Positions 1 to 10,399 of a DNA stretch of 64,000 nucleotides are shown here, one piece after another. The position numbers and the translations under genes are program-made. Location of the stretch: NCBI GenBank assembly GCA_027575805.1, contig JANBPU010000010.1:124001-188000 (forward strand), read 5' to 3'. The notes under the pieces were generated by a model. The model saw nothing but the letters and a program-made list of their open reading frames with translations, did no database searches and was not told the DNA's origin. Each line of letters starts with the position of its first letter. The first letter of the stretch is position 1. This DNA comes from Mycoemilia scoparia. Lineage: Eukaryota; Kickxellomycota; Kickxellomycetes; Kickxellales; Kickxellaceae.

Positions 1-48
1 ACTGGTGCGATTCCTATCAGACGTATCTAACATTTGAAATATCGATAG

Positions 49-2016
49 AATCAAGCCAGATATAGAGGACAACCAGCCAGAAGAAATAGTTGTGAAATTA
101 AACAACTATGACGATGTTCTGTGGGACGAGCTGAAGCATAAGCACATTGCTGATGCCATTGACTACTACAAAGACGTTGTGGAGTCAGCTTTGGCTGATA
201 AACACCTCAAATGCCAAAACACAGAGGGGTAAGTTTGAAAATAGAGTAATAATAACAATAACAATAATATTAACTGACGCAGACAAAATCCCGGGTATAT
301 TCAAATAAATATGCATTTGTCCATTTTGATACTTCACATGCAACAGACGAAGACCTTCCTTGAGACAACTAAAGGAAGCTCTGTATAATTTGCCATCATT
401 CATAAAGCTTAATTCTGCGGCAAGTATTTATTGCGAGATATATATACACACACGATAGATACAACGGAATAAAAAACTAAGCCGTCTTTGATTGTTTAAT
501 ATAGTACAAGACCCATGTCAACCTCACCAGGGAAAGTATGAAAGTCGTCAAAGACTGTATGCTTAGGGAAATGTCATATGTTGAACAGGTAAGAGCACGT
601 AGGATCTGAAACTTTAAAAATTGTGTGGATGAAGTAGCTGCTAACAAAATGGTGCGCAAACAGGACATTGCCACGGGGTATACAATCGAAGGCAAAAAGA
701 TCACGGATACCACCGAGGAGGAGCTCATTGGGTTTCTTGCCAACACACAGCTAGAGTGAGTTGAGTTTTTACTATTGTCAAAGATATGCATTGCGCCATC
801 TGGTTCTAGGTTTTGTATAGCCTGTGTTTAACCATGGGATTCCCATTTTTCTAATATGTGAAATTGCAGAGACACGGACAGGATAAGGCTTTTGATGATG
901 TATCTTGTTGTCAAGGATGGGATTCACCCACTTGAGCGACGCTGCCTTCAAGAAGTTCTTAGATGCATGGATGATGAGGATAAACGTGCTGTTTTGAACA
1001 TGAATCTGCTTAACGTCCGAACTGACAAGGTTAGTCGCTACAACAAACGATTATTAGATTTATAAAATACACGCCTATGCATCATAAAATCTATATTAAA
1101 CTTTCATGGCTATATAACAGAGGGAGTCTGATCCACCAAGATCAAACAAAGTCAGATTCAGATGGGAGACAAAGACAAAGGGCGAGACGAAATTTAGAAC
1201 ATCTAGATTTGTTCCTGCAGTGAAAGAAATTCCCAGAATGATGCTTGAGGGAAAGCTTCCAGAGGAGCTGTTCCCATGGGTGGACCCACCATTGCCTGAA
1301 GATGCGGAAAGATGGACATCTATGGCTACCAATTCTTCGACATCGCTTCGAAGGTAAGTGTTTTACCGCCACCTAAACAAAAATATATGGCCCGAGTAGC
1401 AGCATAAATTTTTATAAATGATTCCCACCATAATTTAGGACAAGGTCTCTAGATTCCTGTAAAAAAGAGGTAGGGTTTAAAATCGGCATCTAAAGAATAT
1501 CTTAACACTACAACGCAATACTTCAATATATCTAATTTTAAATCGTGAATTACATAGAATTCGGATAATGCACCACGACCAAAACTTATAATATTTATGA
1601 CTGGAGGAGCGACATACTCTGAAGTGAGGTCTATATATGAGCTTACCAAAGAGCTGCCTATAGACGTTTATCTTGGTAAGTGTTTATTTTCACTGATTAA
1701 AATTGTATTTCAGAAACTACATTTCTCTGTAATTGATGTGCTAAAACATGTATGAACATCAAGGTTTATTGCGTCTAACTATACTTGTTATTGCTGCCTC
1801 ACAGGTTCTACGCATATAACCACGCCTCGTGAGTTCCTGCAAGATCTTCGACTCCTCCGAAAAAGCATCGCACAGCCAGGAGACCCCGATCTATATGTCG
1901 CTCCATCTCCTATGGGGACGCCGCCCCCACAGCCAAAACACTATCATGGAAAGGGAACTCTTGCTAGCCGAATATTGCCTGATGCGATTAGGAGGGTCTA
2001 TTCAGACAAGGGCTAA
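49..2016 (+). CDS. SEC1: Sec1/Munc18 (SM) family protein, 3' part
   Basis: C-terminal ~393 residues of an SM-family protein, which binds syntaxin/SNARE complexes and drives exocytic vesicle fusion at the plasma membrane; the 5' part lies outside the window. Exons read as 49-228, 347-419, 505-588, 664-755, 870-1029, 1121-1353, 1439-1469, 1558-1675 and 1805-2016, and all phases join without a stop. Family landmarks: DDVLWDELKHKHIAD near the start, DIATGYTIEGKKI followed by DTDRIRLLMMYLV, and the C-terminal IIFMTGGATYSEVRSIYEL then GSTHITTPREFL, a typical Sec1 ending. The intron at 420-504 starts with GCAAGT, not GT. The final exon adds a Pro-rich tail. Sec1 fits better than Vps45, Sly1 or Vps33, but the paralogue assignment would need the N-terminus. 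Confidence 0.88.
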
Positions 2017-2423
2017 GGCGTACATGAACATCTACATTCACAATCATTTATTCCGCATCTCGCCATGTCGGTCTAAAAATTCTATAGGAAATGATAGCTA
2101 GAAAAGCCGATTCTTCTGCTCACATATATTAAATGTCCTAAAAATGATATCGTTATTGCTTTGTGATAACCAAGGTCACTTTTATATCTACTTACTTTTA
2201 TTAGTTAGTGATTGTTTTATAATAAATTGTATTCGTTAATACATTATTTGGAAAGAAAGGTGTGGCTTTCGAATGACATTAAAGCCAAAACCGGGAGTTC
2301 TGGGAAAAAAGACATCAAATATACTTGTGACCATGATGCAATGCTATAAAAATACAAAAGAGAATCTTTGCTACCTAATCAAATTTAAAGTCTACAAAGA
2401 ACTCTACGATTATTCCTTTGGAT

Positions 2424-2600
2424 GGCGTATGGTCAGATTTCACTAATAATCAAACATGTGGTAGACAGAAATGGGTCCTCAGAGTTTATCCCAACCCCAA
2501 GTCGTTTACTCTCCAACTCATGGGAGCCCATTATTGCCTAGGCTGTATGTAATCCGAACATACATGTATTAGTCTTCCTAAAGCAGCATTGGAAGGTCAT
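2424..2600 (-). repeat. Diverged copy of SINE-like repeat B
   Basis: Degenerate match to the repeat best seen at 5057-5252. Shared blocks are a TATGG..AG.TTTCACTA start, GACAGAAATGGGTCCTCA, and a GGAGCCCA..ATTG block. The same start is shared with 6653-6780. It lies just before a MITE copy at 2614. Old and eroded; the boundaries are approximate. Confidence 0.4.
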
Positions 2601-2613
2601 GGGTCAGTATTCT

Positions 2614-2723
2614 ATATGGGGGAGATTATTTTTGAAGGGTTAGTCACTCATTTGGCTGTGATTGCTGCCCCTGTAATCGTTGGCCACCAAAAAGAGGCAC
2701 CCTTCAAAAATTATCATCCATAT
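2614..2723 (+). mobile_element. MITE copy 1
   Basis: About 110 bp bounded by inverted ends: the left end contains ATTATTTTTGAAGGGT and the right end ACCCTTCAAAAATTAT followed by a CATCCATAT tip. The interior (CATTTGGCTGTGATTGCTG..CCTGTAATC..TTGGCCACCAAAA) matches copies at 20503, 21424 and 47846. There is no coding capacity, so it would be non-autonomous. It sits in intergenic DNA between Sec1 and the Hsp20 gene. Confidence 0.75.
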
Positions 2724-3508
2724 TTCTTTATGATTTTGAATATGTGCTATACATGAGTCTATGCAGAAATTTATTATCATTATTACTTTGTTTGGGTTTA
2801 GGGTTGAGTCTTGGCCACTAGGCATCAAGAAAGATCAAATAGGAGTTTTTTGCACAAACTCTCCAAAGAGTTAAAATTTATTTTTGAGGAATCGGAGGCA
2901 AATCTAAAAATGTGCTCACTTTCGCTATTTAAAAAGGCATTTTAAAATACTATCAAAATCAATATCGGGATGATAACATGTGGGTATGGCGGCTTGGAAG
3001 GCAGTATCGAATCTGTTGGAATAGAACGTATGGTATTTTATACCTATTAGCCACATGGAAGCCACACATCAATACCCGTTGCGCAACACAGCTAAAGGGA
3101 TTGTCTACATTGAAAGGCATGTCATGCATACATATCTGAGCTACAATAATAGAGCTACCCAGCATTATCGGATACCCGGTCGACGCAGCTTTGGTCCAAC
3201 CATAGGGCTGTTGCTTACTTTTTGGCCATATGAGGACGGAAAACAAAGGTGGACGGCGGATCCCATGTTGGAAAAGCATGTAACATTGAAAAGACTTTGT
3301 CTGAGTTTGTTTCAAATATATAAACAGGCTTGCGTTTGGTCGTATGTCTATTCATATCACCCTTGTTTATTCTTTTGCTATTTCCACGATTTTTATCAAA
3401 GCATACTTCCTCAAAACTCCATATTCTACAAGTCAAAATACAACAAATACGGTTCCCCACATATACATACGCCTTACAAATAGGTTTTCACGTTTAGTCA
3501 ATACCAGC
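2724..3508. other. Intergenic and 5' leader of Hsp20 gene
   Basis: No recognisable gene. Positions 3317-3324 hold TATATAAA, a good TATA box, about 25 bp before the earliest ATG at 3344. The AT-rich stretch 3345-3508 therefore probably forms the 5' untranslated leader. No clear heat-shock element array (nGAAnnTTCn) was found upstream. Confidence 0.5.
3317..3324 (+). promoter_or_regulatory. TATA box of small heat-shock gene
   Basis: TATATAAA about 190 bp before the preferred ATG at 3509 and about 25 bp before the first in-frame ATG at 3344. This spacing would put the transcription start near 3345-3350 and argues for translation from 3509. Confidence 0.5.
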
Positions 3509-4099
3509 ATGTCCTTCTGGAATTTACCTTCCCACCCCAACGATTTCTTTTCGAGGACTCGCAACCCAGACAGCTTTTTCCCGCCAGGCTTTAATTGGGC
3601 CACCCCCAACTTTCCTAATTTTCCTACTAATGACACGGGCAGGGATAAAACACCCACTCACGTCACTGCCACTGGAGGCCGCTTTCCAGCTCCACCTGAA
3701 CCCTTCGGTCTGACCAACTTTGATTCATTTTTTGGACGAAATGATTTCGACTGGTCTTGGCCAAAACACCAGTGGAGCATGGACACCCCCCACACCTTCT
3801 GGAGCAGTGGCACTTTGGGCTATAAGATACATCACAACATCGATGGCCATTTCCGTGTTGACTTTACCTTGCCAGAAAATACAAAATCCAGTGAAATCGA
3901 CCTCGCAGTAACTTCCAGAAACATTGAGGTCAAAGTCGAGAAAAAGCATGAGGACCGCCGAGACGAGAACGGATCACACTTTTTCTCAAGTTCTTCTGGC
4001 GTCTACAAATGTCAGGTTTCAATACCATCTAATGCCAAGTTCCGTGCTACCCACTCGAGTCTGAGCGGAAACATCCTTAAGGTCTTTGTTCCATATTAG
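3509..4099 (+). CDS. Small heat-shock protein (Hsp20/alpha-crystallin domain)
   Basis: Single-exon protein of 196 residues from the chosen ATG. An aromatic- and Pro-rich N-terminus (residues ~1-95, rich in F, W, N and P) resembles the disordered arm of small heat-shock proteins. Residues ~105-196 look like an alpha-crystallin domain: HFRVDFTLPENTKSSEIDLA, then VEVKVEKKHE-type strands, VYKCQVSIPSNAKF, and a final NILKVFVPY. Such proteins are ATP-independent holdases for unfolding proteins. There is no C-terminal I-x-I/V motif, because the protein stops right after the last strand. An upstream in-frame ATG at 3344 would add 55 residues but lies at the expected transcription start, so it was not chosen. 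A CS/p23-type fold is the main alternative. Confidence 0.7.
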   Translation: MSFWNLPSHPNDFFSRTRNPDSFFPPGFNWATPNFPNFPTNDTGRDKTPTHVTATGGRFPAPPEPFGLTNFDSFFGRNDFDWSWPKHQWSMDTPHTFWSSGTLGYKIHHNIDGHFRVDFTLPENTKSSEIDLAVTSRNIEVKVEKKHEDRRDENGSHFFSSSSGVYKCQVSIPSNAKFRATHSSLSGNILKVFVPY

Positions 4100-4120
4100 T
4101 GAAAAATGTCCATATCATCA

Positions 4121-4198
<78 letters not shown>
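4121..4198. repeat. (ATT)26 microsatellite
   Basis: 78 bp of perfect ATT repeat, 21 bp after the Hsp20 stop codon and so probably inside its 3' UTR. It produces poly-Ile open frames on both strands that are not genes. Confidence 0.97.
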
Positions 4199-4199
4199 G

Positions 4200-4680
4200 C
4201 ATTATTATACTTATCCATCATCTTTTCAAATATCTCTATGCTTTTAGCCATTTCTTTTGTTATTAGTAAAATTGTAATACATTGCTTACTTTGTTTAAGC
4301 CTTTGCAACTTTACTTTTTCATTTTGTTGAGTTTTGTAACTCAGCCCCACCACGTTTTGTTCTATAAAACCGCAGCAGTATGAAACTTGTTAATGGATGC
4401 AGAACAGCTTGTGATTTGATAACCTAACAATTAGTGTCAACGTCATAGAACCGTAATTCCATGGAGACTAAAAGTGTCTGTTCCGCCTTTGTAAAAGAGC
4501 AGGCCTCAAAAAACCTAAAACCATCTTATGTTTCCTCTTTACATTGGTACTACCACCACCACTACTACTACTACAATAATTGCTACCACTTTATTCTTTT
4601 CTCATTATAATACATTCTGCATAACATAGCATCCTTTTAGGGCAAAGCTTAAACATATTAAACCCCTATATTGATAATCA
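4200..4680. other. Intergenic, no gene seen
   Basis: AT-rich DNA between the Hsp20 3' end and the F-box gene. It contains a short (ACC/ACT) run near 4551-4573. Nothing else was recognised. Confidence 0.5.
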
Positions 4681-6391
4681 ATGAACTGCAACAGTCAGTA
4701 TAAAATTTTACTCAATACATATCAAAGCATAAAAGCAGCCGGGTTACTAACATCGCTTTCATCAACTCTTGTTGAATAAATGAAACCAAAGTTCATAGAA
4801 GGATTCCCCAAGAAGTTTGGGTTGAAATAGTGAAATACTTGACAGGAAATGATATACTGGCTCTTGGAGAAGTAAGTCACTACCTCACAACAAGAGCATA
4901 CGCTACAAAACAGCAGTGCATGGCTTGGCGTGCTCTAACCAAACAATTGGGTTTATATAACAGCTCGGCGAATACTTAAGCGATATATGCAAGGACAATG
5001 AAACTTGGAAAGTGGCATATATGTAAGGGTTATATGGGACTATCCATTGATATATTTGATAAATGGCAGAATCTCCTTTGAAGTCGTACCAGAACGATAC
5101 CCTGGATAATAGCCAATAGACTGTTGGGCTCCAGCTAAAGCTTATGGGTTATGAACCGATTTGCAGGGAGTGTATGAGGGCACCAATCTGTTTCCACTTG
5201 ATGGAGAACTTGCCAAATGCCAAGCAAACAGCCGCAACGATAGCTATAATAATATCCATTGATATATTCTTAGGAATCGGTTTGGAAGGCCAGACAAGGA
5301 TGTTATGGACTTTCGTAGAGAATACTTGAGCCAGGGTAACCCATTCACATTCTTGCTAGCATGATAACTCTATTTAATTGAGATCATACACATATATTTC
5401 CTACTGGTTCTGCTTTCTTACTTTGTAGAAATAACAATAAGGTCCGCGGAGAGGGATTGTGCTGTTGTTCACTACAGAAAACCTTATTGGGATTCCTATG
5501 CTGACAGTGGAACGTAAGTGGAGTTGCTATAGACAAGGCATTTTATTGCCTAATAAAGGGTTTGAAAGAGTATTGACGTTGAAATTTGTAATAGGGAATT
5601 TGGCAAAGTCTTGAAACTGAATATGGTGTGCTGGTTTGATGTAAGGAGATCTCCATATTAAGTAGCTTATTAATATTGTCGTACTTATGTATAATAGCTG
5701 ACTAACTGCCTGTGTCAAATGTCTAGATACAGTGTCTCATTAAAGGTGTGTGTAGAGGCAACTATCGTGCAATATGGCGCATTTGTCTTGAGGCTTATAA
5801 TTCATTGAGGATGGTGGAGTTTACCGTAAAGATACTGGAGGTACTGAGTAGACACTATTTATATAAATCATTTTATAAAATAATACAACAGCCTTTTTGC
5901 TAAACCGCTGGACTTCTTTTTAAATTGGTAATACAGGGCAATGATTCAGAAAAAGGAAAAGAAGTTAGTAGGAAAAGAATCGATCCCTCAGTATACTTTG
6001 ACCATCGCTACTCGTACTTTGATTTTGTCATGCCAACAAATATACAGGTCAAAAAAGATTTTGCTGATGTGAAATTTGAAGCCATAGACCATTCCAATTT
6101 CTGGAAGCATGGATTGGTGGGTGATTTCATTTTTTATTATACTATAGATGGTTAAAATATAGAATTTGACCATATTGCTATAATCTGCTGCTGGTGGTAA
6201 TGATGTAGAGACTTTCATCAGTTCGTCTAGAGAGAATCGATGATACACCCAATAGCCAAATGTCAATGGCATCCAAGCTCGTCAGCACATCTCTTCCTGA
6301 GATAACAGATGGATTCGTAGATACAAACGTGCGTCCTCCGATTCCCGAACTAAAGCCTGTGTATGAATCCGTGGGTAAAGAATTGGAATAA
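4681..6391 (+). CDS. F-box protein with C-terminal PP2-like region; frame break in exon 2
   Basis: Likely SCF ubiquitin-ligase substrate adaptor. Proposed exons: 4681-4697 (tentative, ATG), 4799-5022, 5274-5335, 5429-5513, 5595-5640, 5727-5840, 5937-6116 and 6209-6391. Exon 2 opens with an F-box (IPQEVWVEIVKYLTGNDIL..VSHYL..W), then reaches LSDICKDNETWKVAY. Later exons give NRFGRPDKDVMDFRREYL, VLKLNMVCWFD, GVCRGNYRAIWRICLEAYNS and FWKHGL, a layout like F-box proteins with a phloem-protein-2-type domain. The frame carrying the F-box ends at a TAA at 4978, whereas the LGEYLSD frame begins just before it; total exon length is one base short of a multiple of three. No intron fits there. It may be a recent pseudogene or a read error. 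Intron 2 holds a SINE-like insertion. Confidence 0.6.
5041..5268 (+). mobile_element. SINE-like repeat B with 16-bp target-site duplication
   Basis: Element 5057-5252 (196 bp) is flanked by perfect 16-bp direct repeats TATCCATTGATATATT at 5041-5056 and 5253-5268. Removing the element and one repeat leaves a ~40-bp intron of normal size with GTAAGG and TTAG ends. Long duplications of this type are typical of LINE-mediated (retroposed) insertions. The element begins near TGGCAGA, and other copies have TGGCAGAGTAG or TGGCAGAGCAG there, which fits the Pol III A-box consensus TRGYNNANNNG. No convincing B-box was found, so tRNA ancestry is only a suggestion. Confidence 0.7.
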
Positions 6392-6652
6392 CTTTTCGGG
6401 TTGGCTTATATTGCAATTTTTATATGATACTGCTATTCTTTGTATCAGTTAACAAACATATAAACCAGCCAAAGCATGATAATGTCTCCTATCGTCTAAT
6501 CGTTTTGGTAGACAATATGGCTACAATATATTCTGATTCCCCTTATAATGGCGGTACACTGCAGCTGCCAGTTTCCCTTTAGAATGAATAATGCTACATG
6601 ATTTATTTTTTATTAAAAAACAATGCTAAAAGTGTTTATATTAACACAAAGG

Positions 6653-6780
6653 CCCATATGGGAAGATTTCACTAGTGATCGAATCTATGCTAGGCAGAAA
6701 TTGGCCCTCATATTTTGGCCCAACCATGAGCCAATCCATATGCAATCTCCTGGGGGGCCATTCTGCCCAAAGCCTTGTGA
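6653..6780 (-). repeat. Diverged copy of SINE-like repeat B
   Basis: Shares the block TATGG.AAGATTTCACTA..GATC..A..GCAGAAATTGG.CCTCATA with the copies at 2424 and, more weakly, at 20624. It lies downstream of the DinB-like gene stop. The edges are uncertain. Confidence 0.35.
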
Positions 6781-6811
6781 GCTTTGACCATATCATAAAT
6801 TAAGTTTATTA

Positions 6812-7767
6812 TTATGAGCCTTTGTTTGCAATTTGGCTTTGGTATAAGATAGTTGATGGGGCATAACCGAAATCCTTGCTGGTTTTTATCCCAAGCTCGC
6901 TGCAAATAAGCTTAATGATGGCCAGGTGATGAACTAAATGTAATGATGATCAAACAAATTGCATTTGCAGTCATTATTACTGATAAATGTTAACAACGCT
7001 TATTGCTTGATTGTTTTATTATGATATTGAAAAGTAGGACTTACTCATGTGGTGTGTACAAAACCAGACTTCTCGGGAAACACTTGAGCCTAGTTTAACC
7101 TCCCTCTTAGACCCGCTTTCTGGGATATCACATATTACAATGTGCTCTTCCAGAGCTTCAGGGTTATCCTTGTACTTTTCTATCCATGATTTGATGATTT
7201 CTTTTGTTTCTTTAATTGCTACGACGCCCGCCGATATGTTCTTCTCCGCATCAACCTAGATGATTGCAATATGGCATTTATGGCTGGTTAATAAATTATG
7301 TACATGCTTTAAACTCACTGGTATTCTCTTGTCAAATAACGTTGTTTGATACAAAAGCCAACGAGAAAAGAAATAGCACTCGTATCTTCAAGATATATAT
7401 ATATATATATACATAAAGTAAATCATAGACAGCAGCTTACCTCGCGAGACCGTGCACAGTAGCGAACAATGGATGTACTGTTTTCTTGGTTGCCGTTTCC
7501 AGCATTGTCATGGCCGTCAACCTGATGTGTATCTAGGGCCTGAATCCCTTGGTTTAGCAACCTAAAGTGATCCATGACATGTCGTAGATGCTTTCCGATA
7601 GTGCTCTTTGGTAAATGCCTGGACTCTCTGGCATATACATCGTCAGGACTGCTGCTAAATGCAGGTATTTGTGTTTGCAGTAGTGTAACTAGCTGGTCTA
7701 ATAAAATTAAGGTTCCACTGGTGAGACTGTGGATATCGGCTGTGGCTGGCGGACTTGGACTTTTCAT
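6812..7767 (-). CDS. DinB-like (DinB/YfiT superfamily) protein
   Basis: 219-residue protein from three exons: 7441-7767, 7045-7255 and 6812-6933 on the minus strand, all with GT-AG introns and in phase. Residues ~8-60 include LILLDQLVTLLQ and TIGKHLRHVMDHFRLL, the helix with the conserved IGxHxRHxxDH pattern of DinB-like four-helix-bundle proteins. The third exon adds MIHHLAIIKLICSELGI, giving the second His-rich helix (THHMIHHLA), and ends near FGYAPST. The His pattern suggests a metal site, as in the bacterial superfamily; the substrate is unknown. The middle segment (VDGHDNAGNGN) is less conserved. A TA microsatellite lies in intron 1 beside the donor. The family call is reasonably firm; the cellular role is not known. 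Confidence 0.7.
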
Positions 7768-7989
7768 GTTCTAGTGTCTCTAGTATAAAGAGAAAGACAA
7801 AAGGGCTGTAAAAGATATGTGGGTATATTTGAAGTTTTGAATAGAAGGCTTGGTTTGGATATATAAAAATGTATATAGAGTAGAGAGAAAGAAGAGGGGT
7901 AAACAATTGAGAGTGGCCAGGGAATCTAGAAAATCATGTTCTCACAGGCTTGGATCAGAGTGGGCAATAAATGCTTGGAAAGCCTAGCT

Positions 7990-8006
7990 CAACACACACA
8001 CACACC
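7990..8006. repeat. (CA)n microsatellite
   Basis: Short perfect CA run in the intergenic region upstream of the DinB-like gene. Confidence 0.9.
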
Positions 8007-8486
8007 CCTGATAACAGACTGGGCTGAATTGATTTTAGAAGTTGCATGATCCACCTTTTTGTGAGTGACGTTGACCATGTACTTTTATTAGTTTCTTGCC
8101 TTCACATGTTCAAAGTCTTCACCCCCCATGCTTGCGCCAAAGGCCAAAAGTACCCCCAAAGATACTTTTTAGAGATTGTTTATTATAAAACATATCATTT
8201 CCAAGTACGCTGTCTATGAACACTATGTCTGGCTCATAACTCCTCAAATTCCTTATTGAATTATAGCTTTGGTTGGATAAGATTATAAATATTCTTGTTT
8301 AATGGAAGTTTAAGCACACTTGGTTAATCTGTCATGGCATGTATATGCATTCCCCTTCCCCTCACACATTTAGCTGCATCCATGTACTTTGTGCTTGGAC
8401 ATGCAAGTACAAAGAGAGAAACAATTTTTGTGATGTGGGTGACTCCTACTTTGCAGCTCCTAAGAGGCCCAATAGACACTGGCCAT

Positions 8487-8655
8487 TCTATATGCAAATG
8501 GCTAGTTCTCCATCAAGTGGAAACAGTTGGTGCCCTCACACATTCCCAGCAAGTCCGCCCATAACCCATATGCTTTAGCTGAAGCCCAACAGTCTATTGG
8601 CTATTATCCAGGGGATCGTTCTGGTACACCTTCAAAGAAGACTCCGACAAATAAA
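8487..8655 (-). repeat. SINE-like repeat B copy
   Basis: Close match, in opposite orientation, to 5057-5252: AGTTCTCCATCAAGTGGAAA, CCCATAACCCATATGCTTTA, CCCAACAGTCTATTGGCTAT and GGATCGTTCTGGTACA blocks in order. The A-box end is eroded (ACTCCGACA). No target-site duplication is evident. It lies between the DinB-like gene and the zinc transporter. Confidence 0.75.
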
Positions 8656-8787
8656 GAATCCCGCAATGCATCTTTAAATTCGACACTATAGGCGATAAAG
8701 TGATTTCTTGGAAATTATATATTAAAGGGTCTGAAAATAAACTAAAATAGGTATGCTGGGCTGAAAAAAGGGGTACTTTCTGACCTA

Positions 8788-10158
8788 CTACTGATCTATC
8801 GGAGCATACGAAAATAAGGCATTGACCAACATTAAGAACACCAGGCCCATGAAGGTCATCAGGGTACAGTAGCGATCGTCTGGGTCGTACCTGCGACACT
8901 GCGGCATCACTGACTTGATGATGGTGAACAGCAGGAGTGCACTGGCCACAGCAAATAGCGTGCCATTGACCGCTTCATTCCAGTAGGTGACAAAAAGGGC
9001 GTACCCAAGACATGCCCCAAGAAGCTGAGTGATCGAGTTGGCCGTGGCAGCGATGATGAAGGCCTTCCAGCGAGACCCAGTGGCATAGTATATGGGCAGA
9101 GAGACCATCAGGCCTTCTGGGATCTTATGGAGACCAAGCGCAATGCCGTAAAGTGCACCAAGTGATGTTGAATGGACGCTAGCCGCGAAGGTTGAAAGAG
9201 CTTCGGGGAAGTTGTGAATGCAGAGCGCTATTGTTACCTGGTATCCCATTGCAATCCACTCTTTTCGCGCCCGCTCGTTGTAGTAGAGATGGCATGGGCA
9301 AGAGTCCATGTGGCGCTGCCCCTCCATCAGAACCAAGGTTCTTGGTATTAGCTTGCTTATGTGGGCATTGTGGGCATGGGCGCTTAGGGCAGCCGGAATT
9401 TCAACACCTTGGTGCTGCTGCAAAGCATGGTGACTGGGTGGGCCGGCACCCGGAGCTTCGTTTGTTGGGTCTTGGAGTTGAACTGAAGACTCTGTGGCCT
9501 TTTCATTAAAGGCTGGCACATTGCATGTGCACTGAGGCACTTCTTCATCTTGCCCCATGGTTGTGACATCGATAGTCTTGGGGCTAGAAGATCTTAATGA
9601 TGACGACGAAGACCTCATTTCCTTGAGTTTCCTAAACAGCCTGGGCCCAAGCTTTGTTGCAGTATACATAATGATGATAACCCCAATGAAGATACATGTT
9701 GAAACCATGTTGCTGTTTTTCTTGTCGAACACAGCGGCATTGGTGAAGCTGTCTACCGATTCAGGGAAGAGGTCTCCCAGGGAGAGATACAAAAGAACGC
9801 CAGCAGAGAAACTCATGCTAGCGGCAAGAAAACCGGCAGAAGTAGCGATCTGAAAATCGGGCTTGTGTCGCGTGAATATTCGCCAGCGAGGTGGTAGATC
9901 ATCGTAAAACGGCAAAAGCGATCCAAGAGCCGAACAGCATGCAGCCAGGACCGCCATCCCAAAGCCCAATGCGATTTTGCCTTGGGCCACGACTCTTTTT
10001 CCAGGTTTGCTACTTTCTGAAGACGACGTATTGTCTGATGGGCTTGGGCTGCTGTCGTGGCCGCCATGGGCAGTAACTGATACTACAAATAGTGCCTGGG
10101 CCAGTGCAGCCCAGGCTATGACCAACCAGACACCCTTTCGAAAGGACGGGAAACCCAT
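8788..10158 (-). CDS. ZIP family zinc transporter (ZRT3-like)
   Basis: 456-residue membrane protein. Residues ~1-30 look like a signal peptide (GVWLVIAWAALAQALFVVSV), followed by a Ser-rich lumenal stretch, three membrane segments (AQGKIALGFGMAVLAACC.., SAGFLAASMSFSAGVLLYL, MVSTCIFIGVIIIMYTA), a long hydrophilic loop with Cys/His pairs (QCTCNVP, HAHNAHISK, CPCHLYYN), and five more segments. The metal-binding helices are clear: CIHNFPEALSTF and LHKIPEGLMVSLP, the paired HNxPE/HxxPEG signature of ZIP carriers. Layout and loop resemble fungal vacuolar zinc exporters of the ZRT3/ZupT branch. An upstream in-frame ATG at 10332 would add 58 residues including a poly-Val helix encoded by a GTT run. 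It is less likely, but the TATA at 10387 does not exclude it. Confidence 0.85.
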   Translation of the reverse strand: MGFPSFRKGVWLVIAWAALAQALFVVSVTAHGGHDSSPSPSDNTSSSESSKPGKRVVAQGKIALGFGMAVLAACCSALGSLLPFYDDLPPRWRIFTRHKPDFQIATSAGFLAASMSFSAGVLLYLSLGDLFPESVDSFTNAAVFDKKNSNMVSTCIFIGVIIIMYTATKLGPRLFRKLKEMRSSSSSLRSSSPKTIDVTTMGQDEEVPQCTCNVPAFNEKATESSVQLQDPTNEAPGAGPPSHHALQQHQGVEIPAALSAHAHNAHISKLIPRTLVLMEGQRHMDSCPCHLYYNERARKEWIAMGYQVTIALCIHNFPEALSTFAASVHSTSLGALYGIALGLHKIPEGLMVSLPIYYATGSRWKAFIIAATANSITQLLGACLGYALFVTYWNEAVNGTLFAVASALLLFTIIKSVMPQCRRYDPDDRYCTLMTFMGLVFLMLVNALFSYAPIDQ

Positions 10159-10386
10159 GTACCCGCTAGGCTTCAGGATGGAATAAAAATATGGACACTT
10201 GAGCGGTGGAACAAAAATATGCTGTTTGTCGAACGTTATTACTATAACAGTTACTACGGCAACAACAACAACAACAACGTAAAGAAGTGCGAGATATAGA
10301 TAGAACCAATATAAATGACAGCCCACAAACACTAGAGAAACAAAGACGTTAGAGCAGTTCTGAAGCTATGTTGGCTTTACCAACCA

Positions 10387-10392
10387 TATATA
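10387..10392 (-). promoter_or_regulatory. Possible TATA box of zinc transporter
   Basis: TATATA (reverse strand CTATATATGG) about 55 bp upstream of the farther candidate ATG (10332) and 230 bp upstream of the preferred one (10158). Confidence 0.35.
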
Positions 10393-10399
10393 GAAGACC

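Noticed and set aside
4096..4353. Open frames on both strands with poly-Ile
   Set aside because: They are translations of the (ATT)26 repeat.
5057..5252. Repeat B as a true tRNA-derived SINE with A- and B-boxes
   Set aside because: Only the A-box match is good; the nearest B-box candidate (around ACGATCCCC in other copies) fits poorly, so only SINE-like is claimed.
10159..10332. N-terminal extension of the zinc transporter
   Set aside because: It is encoded by a GTT repeat and lies before a good signal peptide; kept only as an alternative start.
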